From the NCBI RefSeq assembly GCF_023278045.1, contig NZ_CP056783.1:248001-312000 (forward strand): a DNA stretch of 64,000 bases, written 5' to 3'. The notes under the pieces were generated by a model. That model worked only from the letters and a program-made list of their open reading frames with translations. It made no database searches and was not told where the DNA came from. Below are positions 8,226 through 16,617 of the stretch, in pieces (position 1 is the stretch's first letter; each line of letters begins with the position of its first letter). Origin of the DNA: Flavobacterium sp. K5-23. GTDB taxonomy: Bacteria; Bacteroidota; Bacteroidia; Flavobacteriales; Flavobacteriaceae. Both the position numbers and the translations under genes were made by a program.

Positions 8226-10463
8226 TTAGTCAAATTTTGATTTAAGCTCTTCTTTTGGCCAAGTGTTATTAGTCACATCAATATCTGCTGTTTCTAATTT
8301 TGGGTCAATTTGAATTTTTTTGATTGCTTTTTCGGTTGCAAAAACACGTTTAGCGGTATCATTATTCTTTCTCCAGATTTGAGCTGGATACTTGAAATTT
8401 TCTTTTGTTCCATCTTCGAATGTCAATTCAACTAATATAGGCATCAACATCCCTCCTGGTTTATTAAACTCTACCTCGTAAAAATACTTAGGCGATTTTA
8501 AATTAGACCTTTCTTCGGCTGTGAATTTTTGATTTACGTAATCAGATAATAATTTCACATCTTCTAACTTCAAAGCTTTCTTTTGACTTGATGACAACTC
8601 TTCGCTTTTTCCTGATATAAGATAAACAAACGGGCCTTTTTCTTCTCCAAAACGTCCTCTTCTAACTTTAGCGTCTTTCAATTCCTTTGTAGGAGTTTCA
8701 GAAACATAAAATTGTTTTACATCACTAATTCCGATATCTACATAATCAGTTGAATAAAACCAACCTCTCCAAAACCAATCTAAGTCTACTCCTGAAGCAT
8801 CCTCCATTGTTCTAAAAAAATCTTCTGGTGTAGGGTGTTTGAATTTCCAACGGTTTGCATATACTTTGAAAGCATAATCAAACAATTCTCTTCCCATAAT
8901 TGTTTCTCTAAGGATATTAAGTCCTGTTGCAGGTTTTCCGTATCCATTATTACCAAATTGGATAATATTTTCAGAATTTGACATTATAGGCTCTAAAAAC
9001 TTTTGGTCTCCGCTCATATAAGGCACAATTTTATGCGCAGGTCCACGGCTTGAAGGGTAATTAGGATCTAATTCCTGCTCAGCCATATATTCCATAAAAG
9101 AGTTCAATCCTTCATCCATCCAAGTCCATTGACGTTCATCAGAATTCACAATCATAGGGAAATAATTATGTCCCACTTCATGGATAACTACACTTGTCAT
9201 ACCGTGTTTGATTCGGTCACTTGTAACCCCATTAGCATCAGGACGACCATAATTCCAGCAAATCATAGGATATTCCATTCCTTGGTCTTCAGCAGAAACT
9301 GAAATTGCTTTTGGATAAGGATAATCAAAAGTATGAGAAGAGTAACTTTTTAAAGTATGCGCTACTACTTTTGTAGATGTTTCTCCCCAAAGTGGATTAG
9401 CCTCTTTTGGATATAACGAAATTGCCATTACGGTTTTTTCGCTTAATTTAACTGCCATTGCATCATAAATAAACTTTCTAGAAGTAGCAATTCCAAAATC
9501 CCTAACGTTTTTAGCGCTAAATTTCCAGGTTTTCTTTTTATCAGAAAATCCTTTTTCACTTGCTTCTGCTTCTTGTTGTGTAACAACTACAACAGGGGTA
9601 TCGTAAGTTTTTTGAGCTAATTCATATCTTTTAACTTGAGCTGGTGTAAACACCTCGCTTCTATTCATCAAATCACCCGTTGCCTCCATAACATGATCAG
9701 CAGGAACAGTAATATTTACATCAAAATCTCCAAAAGGCAAAGCAAATTCTCCACCTCCCCAAAATTGCATGTTTTGCCAACCTTCAACATCATTATAAAC
9801 TGCCATTCTAGGGTAGAACTGAGCAATCACATACAATCTATTTCCTTCTTTTTCGAATAATTCATACCCTGAACGTCCTCCTTCTGTTCTATAATTATTG
9901 ATGTTATACCACCATTTTATAGAAAAAGACATCACTTCTCCAGGCTTCATTGGAGTCACTAAATTGATTCGCATCATAGTTTGATTGATAGTATAAGACA
10001 TAGGAGCTCCCTTAGCGTCTTTTACATATTCAATATTAAAGCCACGTTCTAGTTTATTTTTCAAGAACTTGTTAGTAAAAGTAGCCGCAGGAAATGTTTG
10101 ATCCATTCTGTCACTTTCCGCTAAAGGGGATTGCGAATTAGGAGCTGCTTGATTCTGGTCTAATTGCACCCATAAATACTCCAAACTATCTGGGGAATTA
10201 TTATGATAAGTAATGGTTTCAGAACCACTTAATTTTGCATTTTTGTCGTCTAATTCAATATCCATCTTATAATCAGCCTGTTGTTGATAATAAGCAGGAC
10301 CCGGAGCACCTGAAGCTGTACGAAACATATTTGGCGTTGCCAATAAATCATACATTTGACTAAACTTATTTGTGTCATACTTCCCTGATTGTTTAGGAGC
10401 AGTCGTTTTCTCCTGTGCAAATAATACTACTGGAAGAATAAAAAATAATGTGATTTTTTTCAT
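8226..10463 (-). CDS. Exported M1-family zinc metallopeptidase (aminopeptidase N-like)
   Basis: This 745-residue protein carries the gluzincin motif HEVGH at 428-432 with the third ligand Glu451 (HExxH-18-E, in WMDEGLNSFMEY). A signal peptide (MKKITLFFILPVVLFAQ) predicts export. The M1 exopeptidase motif GxMEN is not obvious: the segment upstream of HEVGH reads DQGMEYPMICW, so GMEY replaces GMEN, as in several Bacteroidota members. The C-terminal part (after about 600) is a beta-rich extension. It is 66 bp downstream of the DUF6702 gene and is probably the last gene of a long minus-strand operon. Confidence 0.92.
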   Translation of the reverse strand: MKKITLFFILPVVLFAQEKTTAPKQSGKYDTNKFSQMYDLLATPNMFRTASGAPGPAYYQQQADYKMDIELDDKNAKLSGSETITYHNNSPDSLEYLWVQLDQNQAAPNSQSPLAESDRMDQTFPAATFTNKFLKNKLERGFNIEYVKDAKGAPMSYTINQTMMRINLVTPMKPGEVMSFSIKWWYNINNYRTEGGRSGYELFEKEGNRLYVIAQFYPRMAVYNDVEGWQNMQFWGGGEFALPFGDFDVNITVPADHVMEATGDLMNRSEVFTPAQVKRYELAQKTYDTPVVVVTQQEAEASEKGFSDKKKTWKFSAKNVRDFGIATSRKFIYDAMAVKLSEKTVMAISLYPKEANPLWGETSTKVVAHTLKSYSSHTFDYPYPKAISVSAEDQGMEYPMICWNYGRPDANGVTSDRIKHGMTSVVIHEVGHNYFPMIVNSDERQWTWMDEGLNSFMEYMAEQELDPNYPSSRGPAHKIVPYMSGDQKFLEPIMSNSENIIQFGNNGYGKPATGLNILRETIMGRELFDYAFKVYANRWKFKHPTPEDFFRTMEDASGVDLDWFWRGWFYSTDYVDIGISDVKQFYVSETPTKELKDAKVRRGRFGEEKGPFVYLISGKSEELSSSQKKALKLEDVKLLSDYVNQKFTAEERSNLKSPKYFYEVEFNKPGGMLMPILVELTFEDGTKENFKYPAQIWRKNNDTAKRVFATEKAIKKIQIDPKLETADIDVTNNTWPKEELKSKFD

Positions 10464-10529
10464 AGATAGAATTTCGAAATTATTTCAGCCCGTGAAAATA
10501 ATAATTTTCCACAGCTTATTTCAAAAAAT

Positions 10530-11033
10530 TTAATATTTTAACATCTCTTTTGTGGAAGATTCAGTAAAGAGGATACTTTTTTTAATTCCCAAAACATTTA
10601 TATGAGTAATGTTTTGTTGCTCAGCATTCCAATCTAACAAGACAGAATTACTTATTTCAAGAGAATTGATTTTAGCTATTTCTTTAATGCTCCAATAGCA
10701 AATCAGCACATCATCGTCTATTTCCTTACTCAAGAAATTCATGGATTTTGACTGTCCGTTTACTTTAATCGAAAAATTTTCATTGATATACTTTTTCAAC
10801 AGAATTAATTCTTCTGCTGATTCTTTATCTAGGCCTAAAAACAATTTTTTCTTGTATTTTTTCTCAAGCGCTTTATTCAAATCATCAATGAAAATCCTGG
10901 AAGTGATTTGTAACATTTTCTTTTGTGGAGCGTAATTTACCTGATAGATCGCCATATAAAATTTATGAGCGCTAAAGGAAACTAAAGACAAACTAAATAT
11001 CGCAAGAAGTGTAATTATAAATGCTTTTTTCAT
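10530..11033 (-). CDS. DUF6702 family exported protein
   Basis: The protein has 167 residues, starting with a signal peptide (MKKAFIITLLAIFSLSLVSFSA) followed directly by the family hallmark HKFYMAIYQVNY. Further conserved segments are LQITSRIFIDDLNKALEKKY and the C-terminal WNAEQQNITHINVLGIKKSILF. The family occurs in Bacteroidota, often beside an M1 peptidase, as here, and its function is unknown. The ATG overlaps the stop of the upstream gene by 4 nt (ATGA), so translation is probably coupled. Confidence 0.85.
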   Translation of the reverse strand: MKKAFIITLLAIFSLSLVSFSAHKFYMAIYQVNYAPQKKMLQITSRIFIDDLNKALEKKYKKKLFLGLDKESAEELILLKKYINENFSIKVNGQSKSMNFLSKEIDDDVLICYWSIKEIAKINSLEISNSVLLDWNAEQQNITHINVLGIKKSILFTESSTKEMLKY

Positions 11034-11779
11034 TTGTCAAAAGTAGTCATTCTTTTGAATTCCTTGTTTTTAGTAACCAGAAATTCTATCAATTCAAATT
11101 CGTTTTGGTTTTTCAGTACCGTTTTTGCTTTTGGATCGTTTTCACTAAAAATTAGAAAAAGACCAATTTCATCGTCTTTAAGTTTCAATGTATTCGTAAA
11201 AAAATCATACCCAATTTTAGACATTGCAAAATCCGAGAAACCCTGTGAATAATCAATTTTATCAGGATTGTTTTTTCTAAAAATTGTCAAGACGTCTTTA
11301 TAAATCCGGACAAAATCCGTTCCTTTATCAATACTCCCGTCCGGCGGCATCGCTATATTTTTTGGCGAAGATTTTTCATCATCAACGTATTGCATATCCA
11401 CAATTTCCTGAGACTTTCCTTCGACAGGGTTTTTCCACTTTTTAGCAAAAATAAGAACTTCAGTCAGCTGATTTGTATGAACCTCCATTCGCACTCTCAA
11501 AAGAGGCGACTTAATATTAGTATCGGTAATAATTATTTTTCTAGACTTAAACCCTAAACTTGAAATTAGCAAAGTGTCATTTATTTTTACTGAAACCACA
11601 AAAAAACCATTTTCCTTAACAGCCGCTCCTGACTTTGAGTTTAAATTAAAAACCACACCGTTTTCAATCTTAACATTATCATTTACTACCTGACCATGCA
11701 ATGGTTTCCTGGTCAATGTTTGAGCCATACAAAATTGACAAAACAAACTCAAAAGAAATATTCCTATTTTAGTTTTCAT
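11030..11779 (-). CDS. Secreted carboxypeptidase-regulatory-like domain protein, divergent member of the four-gene array
   Basis: This 249-residue protein has a signal peptide (MKTKIGIFLLSLFCQFCMAQ). A beta-sandwich of the CarboxypepD_reg-like type follows at about 28-110 (GQVVNDNVKIENGVVFNLNS, DTLLISSLGFKSRKIIITD). The alpha-helical C-terminus is unlike its three upstream paralogues (DFVRIYKDVLTIFRKNNPD, NTLKLKDDEIGLFLIFSE). It overlaps the previous gene by 11 nt and the DUF6702 gene by 4 nt. The N-terminal domain resembles the plug-like extension of TonB-dependent receptors, but no barrel follows. The function is unknown. Confidence 0.8.
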   Translation of the reverse strand: MKTKIGIFLLSLFCQFCMAQTLTRKPLHGQVVNDNVKIENGVVFNLNSKSGAAVKENGFFVVSVKINDTLLISSLGFKSRKIIITDTNIKSPLLRVRMEVHTNQLTEVLIFAKKWKNPVEGKSQEIVDMQYVDDEKSSPKNIAMPPDGSIDKGTDFVRIYKDVLTIFRKNNPDKIDYSQGFSDFAMSKIGYDFFTNTLKLKDDEIGLFLIFSENDPKAKTVLKNQNEFELIEFLVTKNKEFKRMTTFDK

Positions 11780-12500
11780 TTTGATTAATTTGGTTATAAT
11801 TCTTTGCTAAACTGACAATTAAAAACATTGACAATGTTTTATTCCTGGTATTTAATGATTCTACAAATTCCCCGTTTTCCACACAATAATATTGAAATCC
11901 TTGAATGTAATCAACCGGAATTTTTAAAGATTCAATATAATACTTGTCTTCAAATAGGTAAGCTAATCGATTTAAAGCCTGTCCTTTTTTCTCTACTATT
12001 ATATTCTTTTTAAGCATTGCTTTGCGGCCAGAAATAGCATTTAAAAGTCCGTCAATTCCTCCACCAGATGTAGCTGTATATAACTTCCTTTCGGCAGGAG
12101 TATACTTTTTTTGACCGTATGGGATAATCCCTAAATTTTCAGCAGTGATTTGAGGATATTCATTAATCACAACTTCATCGAGATCAATGCTTTTTGTAAC
12201 CATCAGTATCGAAATGAATTCCTTTGTTAAATCCTGATTATTAATGGTCTTATGTAAAGTTACGAGATTTACAGCAGAAAATACCAAAACATCTCCTTCT
12301 TTTACCAAAATAGAAAACAATCCGTTTTTATCAGAAACAGCACTCAATTTACTTGATTGATTAACTATATTGATTGATTCAGCAGTTGCGTTCTCGACAA
12401 CTATTACACCCTGAATCGTAATCTGTTTGGTTACTTGACCATAAAACAACTGAGTAATCAACAAAATCAGGATTACTAAAAAAGTATTTTTATTATTCAT
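11769..12500 (-). CDS. Secreted carboxypeptidase-regulatory-like protein, third member of the array
   Basis: This 243-residue protein starts with a signal peptide (MNNKNTFLVILILLITQLFYGQ). The beta-domain (about 25-105) includes VSDKNGLFSILVKEGDVLVF. The helical C-terminal domain contains LGIIPYGQKKYTPAERKL and AISGRKAMLKKNIIVEKK. The ATG at 12500 is preferred to a TTG two codons upstream; it overlaps the previous stop by 8 nt (AATGAATAA). The last 40 residues have drifted from the two upstream copies, whose ends are near-identical to each other. Confidence 0.82.
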   Translation of the reverse strand: MNNKNTFLVILILLITQLFYGQVTKQITIQGVIVVENATAESINIVNQSSKLSAVSDKNGLFSILVKEGDVLVFSAVNLVTLHKTINNQDLTKEFISILMVTKSIDLDEVVINEYPQITAENLGIIPYGQKKYTPAERKLYTATSGGGIDGLLNAISGRKAMLKKNIIVEKKGQALNRLAYLFEDKYYIESLKIPVDYIQGFQYYCVENGEFVESLNTRNKTLSMFLIVSLAKNYNQINQNEN

Positions 12501-13257
12501 TAGCAATAATGCTTTTATATTTTACAGCGAGTTCCCCTAATAAAAACTCAATCACCGTTTTATTACCCAAATTTAGATTCTTAATAAAGTTTTCATTTTC
12601 TACAGCAAAATACTCAAACCCTTTCACATAGATAGCAGGAATACCTAACTTGTTTATAATATGATCTTCATCAAACATATTTTCCAATTTCTTTAAACAA
12701 AACTCTTTCCTTTCAACTTCCAAATCCTTTTTAAGCCTTTTTGTCCTACCATTTATCATATTAATCAACGGATCTAAAGGCATCGAACCTCCAATTAAAC
12801 CTAACAACATGATAGGTTTAAAATCACCAGCTGTTTTCAATTTCCTTTCGGCTGAAGTATATTTTTTCATCCCGTTAGGAATAATACCCAAACTCTCTGC
12901 CGATATTTTCTGACGCTCTTTGACTACAACTTCTTTAAGCGCAATACTTGCTGGAGTCATAGTAATACGAATCACATCCAGGACCAAGTCATGTTTGATT
13001 ATTATTTTATGTAAAGTATCCAGATTTACAGCAGAAAATACCAAAACATCTCCTTCTTTTGCCAAAATAGAAAACAATCCATTTTTATCAGAAACCGTAC
13101 TCAATTTAAGTGATTGATTGACTACATTAATAGATTCACCAGTGATATTCTCTACAACTATTACTCCATAAATTATTTTCCTGCTGTCTATCTGACCAAA
13201 TAAAAACGGAGTGATTAGCAAAAACAGAATTACTGAAAAAATATTTTTTTTATTCAT
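12493..13257 (-). CDS. Secreted carboxypeptidase-regulatory-like protein, second member of the array
   Basis: This 254-residue protein has a signal peptide (MNKKNIFSVILFLLITPFLFGQ). Its beta-domain is very close to the third member (LFSILAKEGDVLVFSAVNLDTLHK). The helical C-terminal domain contains the shared LGIIPNGMKKYTSAERKLKTA and ends GNKTVIEFLLGELAVKYKS. That end is almost identical to the first member, while the N-terminal half is closest to the third, as if copies had exchanged segments. The ATG at 13257 overlaps the upstream stop. The function is unknown. Confidence 0.82.
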   Translation of the reverse strand: MNKKNIFSVILFLLITPFLFGQIDSRKIIYGVIVVENITGESINVVNQSLKLSTVSDKNGLFSILAKEGDVLVFSAVNLDTLHKIIIKHDLVLDVIRITMTPASIALKEVVVKERQKISAESLGIIPNGMKKYTSAERKLKTAGDFKPIMLLGLIGGSMPLDPLINMINGRTKRLKKDLEVERKEFCLKKLENMFDEDHIINKLGIPAIYVKGFEYFAVENENFIKNLNLGNKTVIEFLLGELAVKYKSIIANE

Positions 13258-14008
13258 TCGCAATAATGCTTTTATATTTCACAGCGAGCTCGCCTAATAA
13301 AAACTCAATTACTGTTTTATTACCTGAATTTAAAATCTTCGTGAATTTGTCATTTTCAACAGCAAAATACTCAAACCCTTTCACGTAGATAGCTGGAATT
13401 CCTAACTTGTTTATAAAATGATTTTTATCAAACATATATTCCAATTTTTGTATACACCTAATTTTACTTTCTACTTCAACTCCTTTCTTAAGCATCGCCG
13501 TTCGACCGGAAATCCAATTAAATAATGGATCTGCAGAAACAGAGCCACCAGCCATTCCACCCACACTGGCAGAGGCATCAAGAGAATTGGCAGTCTTCAA
13601 TAATCGTTCAGCTTGTGTATATGATTTTTGACCTTTTGGGATAATTCCGAGTGAAACAGCGTTTATATTATCATACTTTCGAATAATAACTTCATTCAAC
13701 AAATTCATTGCGGGTTCCACATTAACTATGATAAAATCTTTTTCAAAATGACCGCAAGTTAATACAAGTTTGAGTACCTTATACTGTATTGCCGAAAACA
13801 ATAATGTATCACCCTCAACTGCAGTTATAGAAAAGAAACCTTCTTTATCAGTTGTTACAGCAGCCTCTGTATTCTTATTGATAACATAAACCCCTTCGAT
13901 GTCAGAAATTCGAGCTCGTATTTTACCTTTTAATTTAGTTTGTTCAGGCGCTTGTGCCATCGTATTGGCAGCATATAAAATTAAAAAAAGCTTTAGATAC
14001 CAACTCAT
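13250..14008 (-). CDS. Secreted carboxypeptidase-regulatory-like protein, first member of the array
   Basis: This 252-residue protein appears to open the operon. The ATG at 14008 is chosen because a signal peptide starts there (MSWYLKLFLILYAANTMAQ); a TTG-started extension to 14056 would bury it. The beta-domain (about 25-105) has GVYVINKNTEAAVTTDKEGFF. The C-terminal domain has LGIIPKGQKSYTQAERLLKTA, a Gly/Ser/Ala-rich linker, WISGRTAMLKKGVEVESK and the conserved tail GNKTVIEFLLGELAVKYKS. An outward-facing or periplasmic role is inferred only from the signal peptide. Confidence 0.82.
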   Translation of the reverse strand: MSWYLKLFLILYAANTMAQAPEQTKLKGKIRARISDIEGVYVINKNTEAAVTTDKEGFFSITAVEGDTLLFSAIQYKVLKLVLTCGHFEKDFIIVNVEPAMNLLNEVIIRKYDNINAVSLGIIPKGQKSYTQAERLLKTANSLDASASVGGMAGGSVSADPLFNWISGRTAMLKKGVEVESKIRCIQKLEYMFDKNHFINKLGIPAIYVKGFEYFAVENDKFTKILNSGNKTVIEFLLGELAVKYKSIIANE

Positions 14009-14159
14009 TATTGCAACAATCAATCTATATATTGACTGAATACAAAAATATCCCAAGCTCCTCCAAATTAATTACTAACGTCTTGGTAAAAATATGTTAA
14101 TAAAAAATGGGGAATAAAAAACACGTTTTTATACCTTTAGACCAAATTACAATCAAAAA

Positions 14160-14867
14160 ATGAAAAACATTATCATAGCCAGTACATCCACCCTACACGG
14201 TGGTGACTATTTAGAATACCTGTTACCAGAGTTAAAAAACCATTTTAAAGAGTGCAAAACAGTATTATTCATTCCTTACTCAAGGCCAAGCGGTATTACA
14301 CATGAGGAATACACTGCAAAGGTTTCTCAGGCTTTTGCCAAAATAGATATTGATGTAAAAGGAATACATGAATATATAGATGCCGGAATTGCAATAAAAA
14401 ATGCCGAAGGAATATTTACGGGAGGCGGAAATACTTTTTTATTAGTTTACCAATTGTATAAAAATGAACTAATAACAACTCTTGCGGAAACTGTAAAAAA
14501 CGGAACTCCTTATTTAGGGACTAGTGCGGGAAGTAACATATGTGGACTAAGTATGCAGAATACGAATGACATGCCTATTATTTATCCTCCAAGTTTTCAA
14601 ACATTAGGCTTAATTCCTTTTAACATAAATGCCCATTACTTAGATCCCGACACACAGTCAAAACATATGGGAGAAACACGTGAAACCAGAATCAAAGAAT
14701 TCCATGCATTTAATACTATTCCAGTATTAGGACTTAGAGAAGGAAGCTGGCTGGAAGTAAAAGGAGAAAAAACTTTCTTAAGAGGAACTTTGACTGCACG
14801 TCTTTTTAAACAAAATCAAACTGCAATAGAACTGGAATCAGGAAGTGACCTAAGTGGCTTAAAATAA
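14160..14867 (+). CDS. pepE: Dipeptidase E (peptidase family S51)
   Basis: This 235-residue cytoplasmic serine peptidase hydrolyses Asp-X dipeptides. The nucleophile elbow GTSAGSN is at 120-126, with catalytic Ser122. His159 in NINAHYLDPD fits the catalytic histidine, and GIFTGGGNTFLLVYQLY (84-100) is the family glycine-rich strand. The length matches E. coli PepE. A near-consensus TACCTTTA box lies about 25 nt upstream. It is divergent from the four-gene array. Confidence 0.93.
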   Translation: MKNIIIASTSTLHGGDYLEYLLPELKNHFKECKTVLFIPYSRPSGITHEEYTAKVSQAFAKIDIDVKGIHEYIDAGIAIKNAEGIFTGGGNTFLLVYQLYKNELITTLAETVKNGTPYLGTSAGSNICGLSMQNTNDMPIIYPPSFQTLGLIPFNINAHYLDPDTQSKHMGETRETRIKEFHAFNTIPVLGLREGSWLEVKGEKTFLRGTLTARLFKQNQTAIELESGSDLSGLK

Positions 14868-14868
14868 A

Positions 14869-14896
14869 AAAGCCGAAACATAAATGTTTCGGCTTC
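14869..14896 (-). terminator. Terminator of the first tRNA-Gly gene
   Basis: A perfect 10-bp stem AGCCGAAACA/TGTTTCGGCT (14871-14880 and 14885-14894) is followed on the minus strand by a T run. It also sits at the 3' end of pepE, but a T run is missing on the plus side. Confidence 0.8.
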
Positions 14897-14900
14897 AAAG

Positions 14901-14973
<73 letters not shown>

Positions 14974-14985
14974 ATTAACAGGCTG

Positions 14986-15018
14986 CAAATATAAGTATTT
15001 AATTTACTTAAATGCAAA
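14986..15018 (-). promoter_or_regulatory. Promoter of tRNA-Gly copy 1
   Basis: The -7 box TATATTTG is at 14986-14993 and the -33 TTTG at 15015-15018 on the minus strand, with a 21-nt spacer. The second tRNA-Gly has the same arrangement. Confidence 0.7.
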
Positions 15019-15106
15019 TTTTATTTAAATTATTTTTTCTGATTCAAATTTATCAGATACGCAAATTAAAACTTCCGTATCCTCAACATACTTTACTAAA
15101 GAAAAA

Positions 15107-15136
15107 TAAAATCCTCAAATTAAAATTTGAGGATTT
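15107..15136 (-). terminator. Terminator of the second tRNA-Gly gene
   Basis: A 12-bp stem AAATCCTCAAAT/ATTTGAGGATTT (15109-15120 and 15125-15136) is followed on the minus strand by a T-rich tract. It begins 3 nt after the tRNA 3' end. Confidence 0.8.
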
Positions 15137-15138
15137 AG

Positions 15139-15211
<73 letters not shown>

Positions 15212-15223
15212 ATTACCGTGGTG

Positions 15224-15256
15224 CAAATATAGATAATAAAGTTACTTTAAAACAAA
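15224..15256 (-). promoter_or_regulatory. Promoter of tRNA-Gly copy 2
   Basis: The -7 box TATATTTG is at 15224-15231 and the -33 TTTG at 15253-15256 on the minus strand, with a 21-nt spacer. Confidence 0.7.
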
Positions 15257-15603
15257 TTTATTTTAGAAAAAAGATTTAAAAAACCTATTCCTGTTGGCTT
15301 AACCCTATTCTATATTACCCGTAAACATTTTATTTATAAATCCTTAACCCCTCATTTACTTCAAAAAATAATTTAAATAAAAAGCGAATGAATTAAATAA
15401 TTTCTTACAATAAAAACAGTTCATATGCAGTAAACTCCAGAGTTCATGAAAATAAAATTGCCTGTATAACAACTACATTTCAAATATTACATCGGCTTAG
15501 TGCAATACGGTTTCGAAAATAAAAAAACAGACCATAAGCACAACCATTAAAATAGGTCTAAAGAATGCATCTAGAAAATTTACTGAGCCCTTACAAAGTA
15601 AAA

Positions 15604-15640
15604 AAAAGGTATACTTCATTAAAGAGGCATACCTTTTATT
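15604..15640 (-). terminator. Terminator downstream of the L,D-transpeptidase gene
   Basis: The stem AAAAGGTAT/ATACCTTTT (15604-15612 and 15629-15637) has a 16-nt loop and A/T runs on both flanks. Confidence 0.6.
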
Positions 15641-15706
15641 ATGAGATCGTCTGGTTTAAAAAAACTAATCTTTATAGCAGATCACATTACTGCTTTATCT
15701 AAACAA

Positions 15707-16429
15707 TTAAGAAACCAACTCAGAATCTGTTTTAACATCTCTCGATTGATGATAGATAAACAAACATGATTTACCCTTTATCGTATTGATAATTTCTTCT
15801 TTTAATTCTTCTGGAATTGCGGGACAACCTAAACTTCTCCCTAATCTTTTATTGTTTTTAATGAAAGACCCAGAAACATAATTAGCGGCATGCATTACAA
15901 CACCTCTTGCCCTAGCATGATCATTTACCCCTTTCTCCAAGCCATCTAAACGCAATGACATACCATGTTTCCCGTTATAAGTCTCTCCAGTAACATAAAG
16001 TCCTAAGCTGCTTTTGAAAGACTCATTTGAATTAGAAAAACTATTTGCAAATTCCTCTCCGGTATTTCTACCATGAGCAACAAGTGAATTATATAAAATA
16101 GTATTAGTCGTTAAATCAATTACCCAAAGTCTTTTAGTATTCGAAGACAAACTAAAGTCAACTAATGTCAAAATATCTTTTGTAACCAATCCTTTTTCTT
16201 TTAGAGTATAAAAACTCTTCAAAGCCTGAGAAAAACTTTCCAATTTAGGTAAAGCATATTGATTAGAATGTAAGTCGTTATAAACGGCCTCAACTTCATC
16301 ATCTATAGTTACAACAGTTTTTACAGCCAATTCTTTTGAACTGGTACTCTTTGTGTTATAAAAAGATGCTTTAGTTTGAGAAAGTGAAAATAACAAAAAT
16401 AAAAAGGCGGGAAATAATTTATAATGCAT
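15707..16429 (-). CDS. Exported murein L,D-transpeptidase catalytic-domain protein
   Basis: This 240-residue protein starts at the ATG at 16429, where a signal peptide begins (MHYKLFPAFLFLLFSLSQTKAS); a longer TTG-started frame to 16501 is unlikely. The domain is the YkuD_2-like type: LVAHGRNTGEEFANSFSNSN, GLYVTGETYNGKHGMSLRLD, GVVMHAANYVSG with the active-site His, and GRSLGCPAIPEE with catalytic Cys202. Such enzymes make or remodel 3-3 cross-links or attach proteins to peptidoglycan; members of this subfamily are poorly characterised. It acts in the periplasm by inference. Confidence 0.88.
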   Translation of the reverse strand: MHYKLFPAFLFLLFSLSQTKASFYNTKSTSSKELAVKTVVTIDDEVEAVYNDLHSNQYALPKLESFSQALKSFYTLKEKGLVTKDILTLVDFSLSSNTKRLWVIDLTTNTILYNSLVAHGRNTGEEFANSFSNSNESFKSSLGLYVTGETYNGKHGMSLRLDGLEKGVNDHARARGVVMHAANYVSGSFIKNNKRLGRSLGCPAIPEELKEEIINTIKGKSCLFIYHQSRDVKTDSELVS

Positions 16430-16566
16430 TGATTTTGTATGTGTTACGTTGTTTAGTCGAATAGTCAAATATATAAAAAACAATAGGTTTATAAAAATCA
16501 AAATTGCGAAACAGAGACAAAATAGGCTATTTGTAATCCTATTACGACATTAAATGCCTTTAAAAA

Positions 16567-16597
16567 TTTGCTTATACTATTAATTATATTATTTTTG
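16567..16597 (+). promoter_or_regulatory. Promoter of the first DUF5916 gene
   Basis: The -33 TTTG is at 16567-16570 and the -7 box TATTTTTG at 16590-16597, separated by 19 nt. This is the best full match to the Bacteroidota consensus in the window. Confidence 0.75.
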
Positions 16598-16617
16598 CTC
16601 CATAACATTCTCAATTC

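Larger units (their letters stand above)
15212..15706. other. 495-bp intergenic stretch
   Basis: It holds the promoter of tRNA-Gly copy 2 at one end and the terminator of the L,D-transpeptidase gene at the other. The AT-rich middle (about 15260-15600) shows no ORF, tRNA or clear promoter that I can support. Confidence 0.5.

Noticed and set aside
14009..14056. TTG-started N-terminal extension of the first array protein
   Set aside because: It would place 16 residues before an obvious signal peptide starting at 14008.
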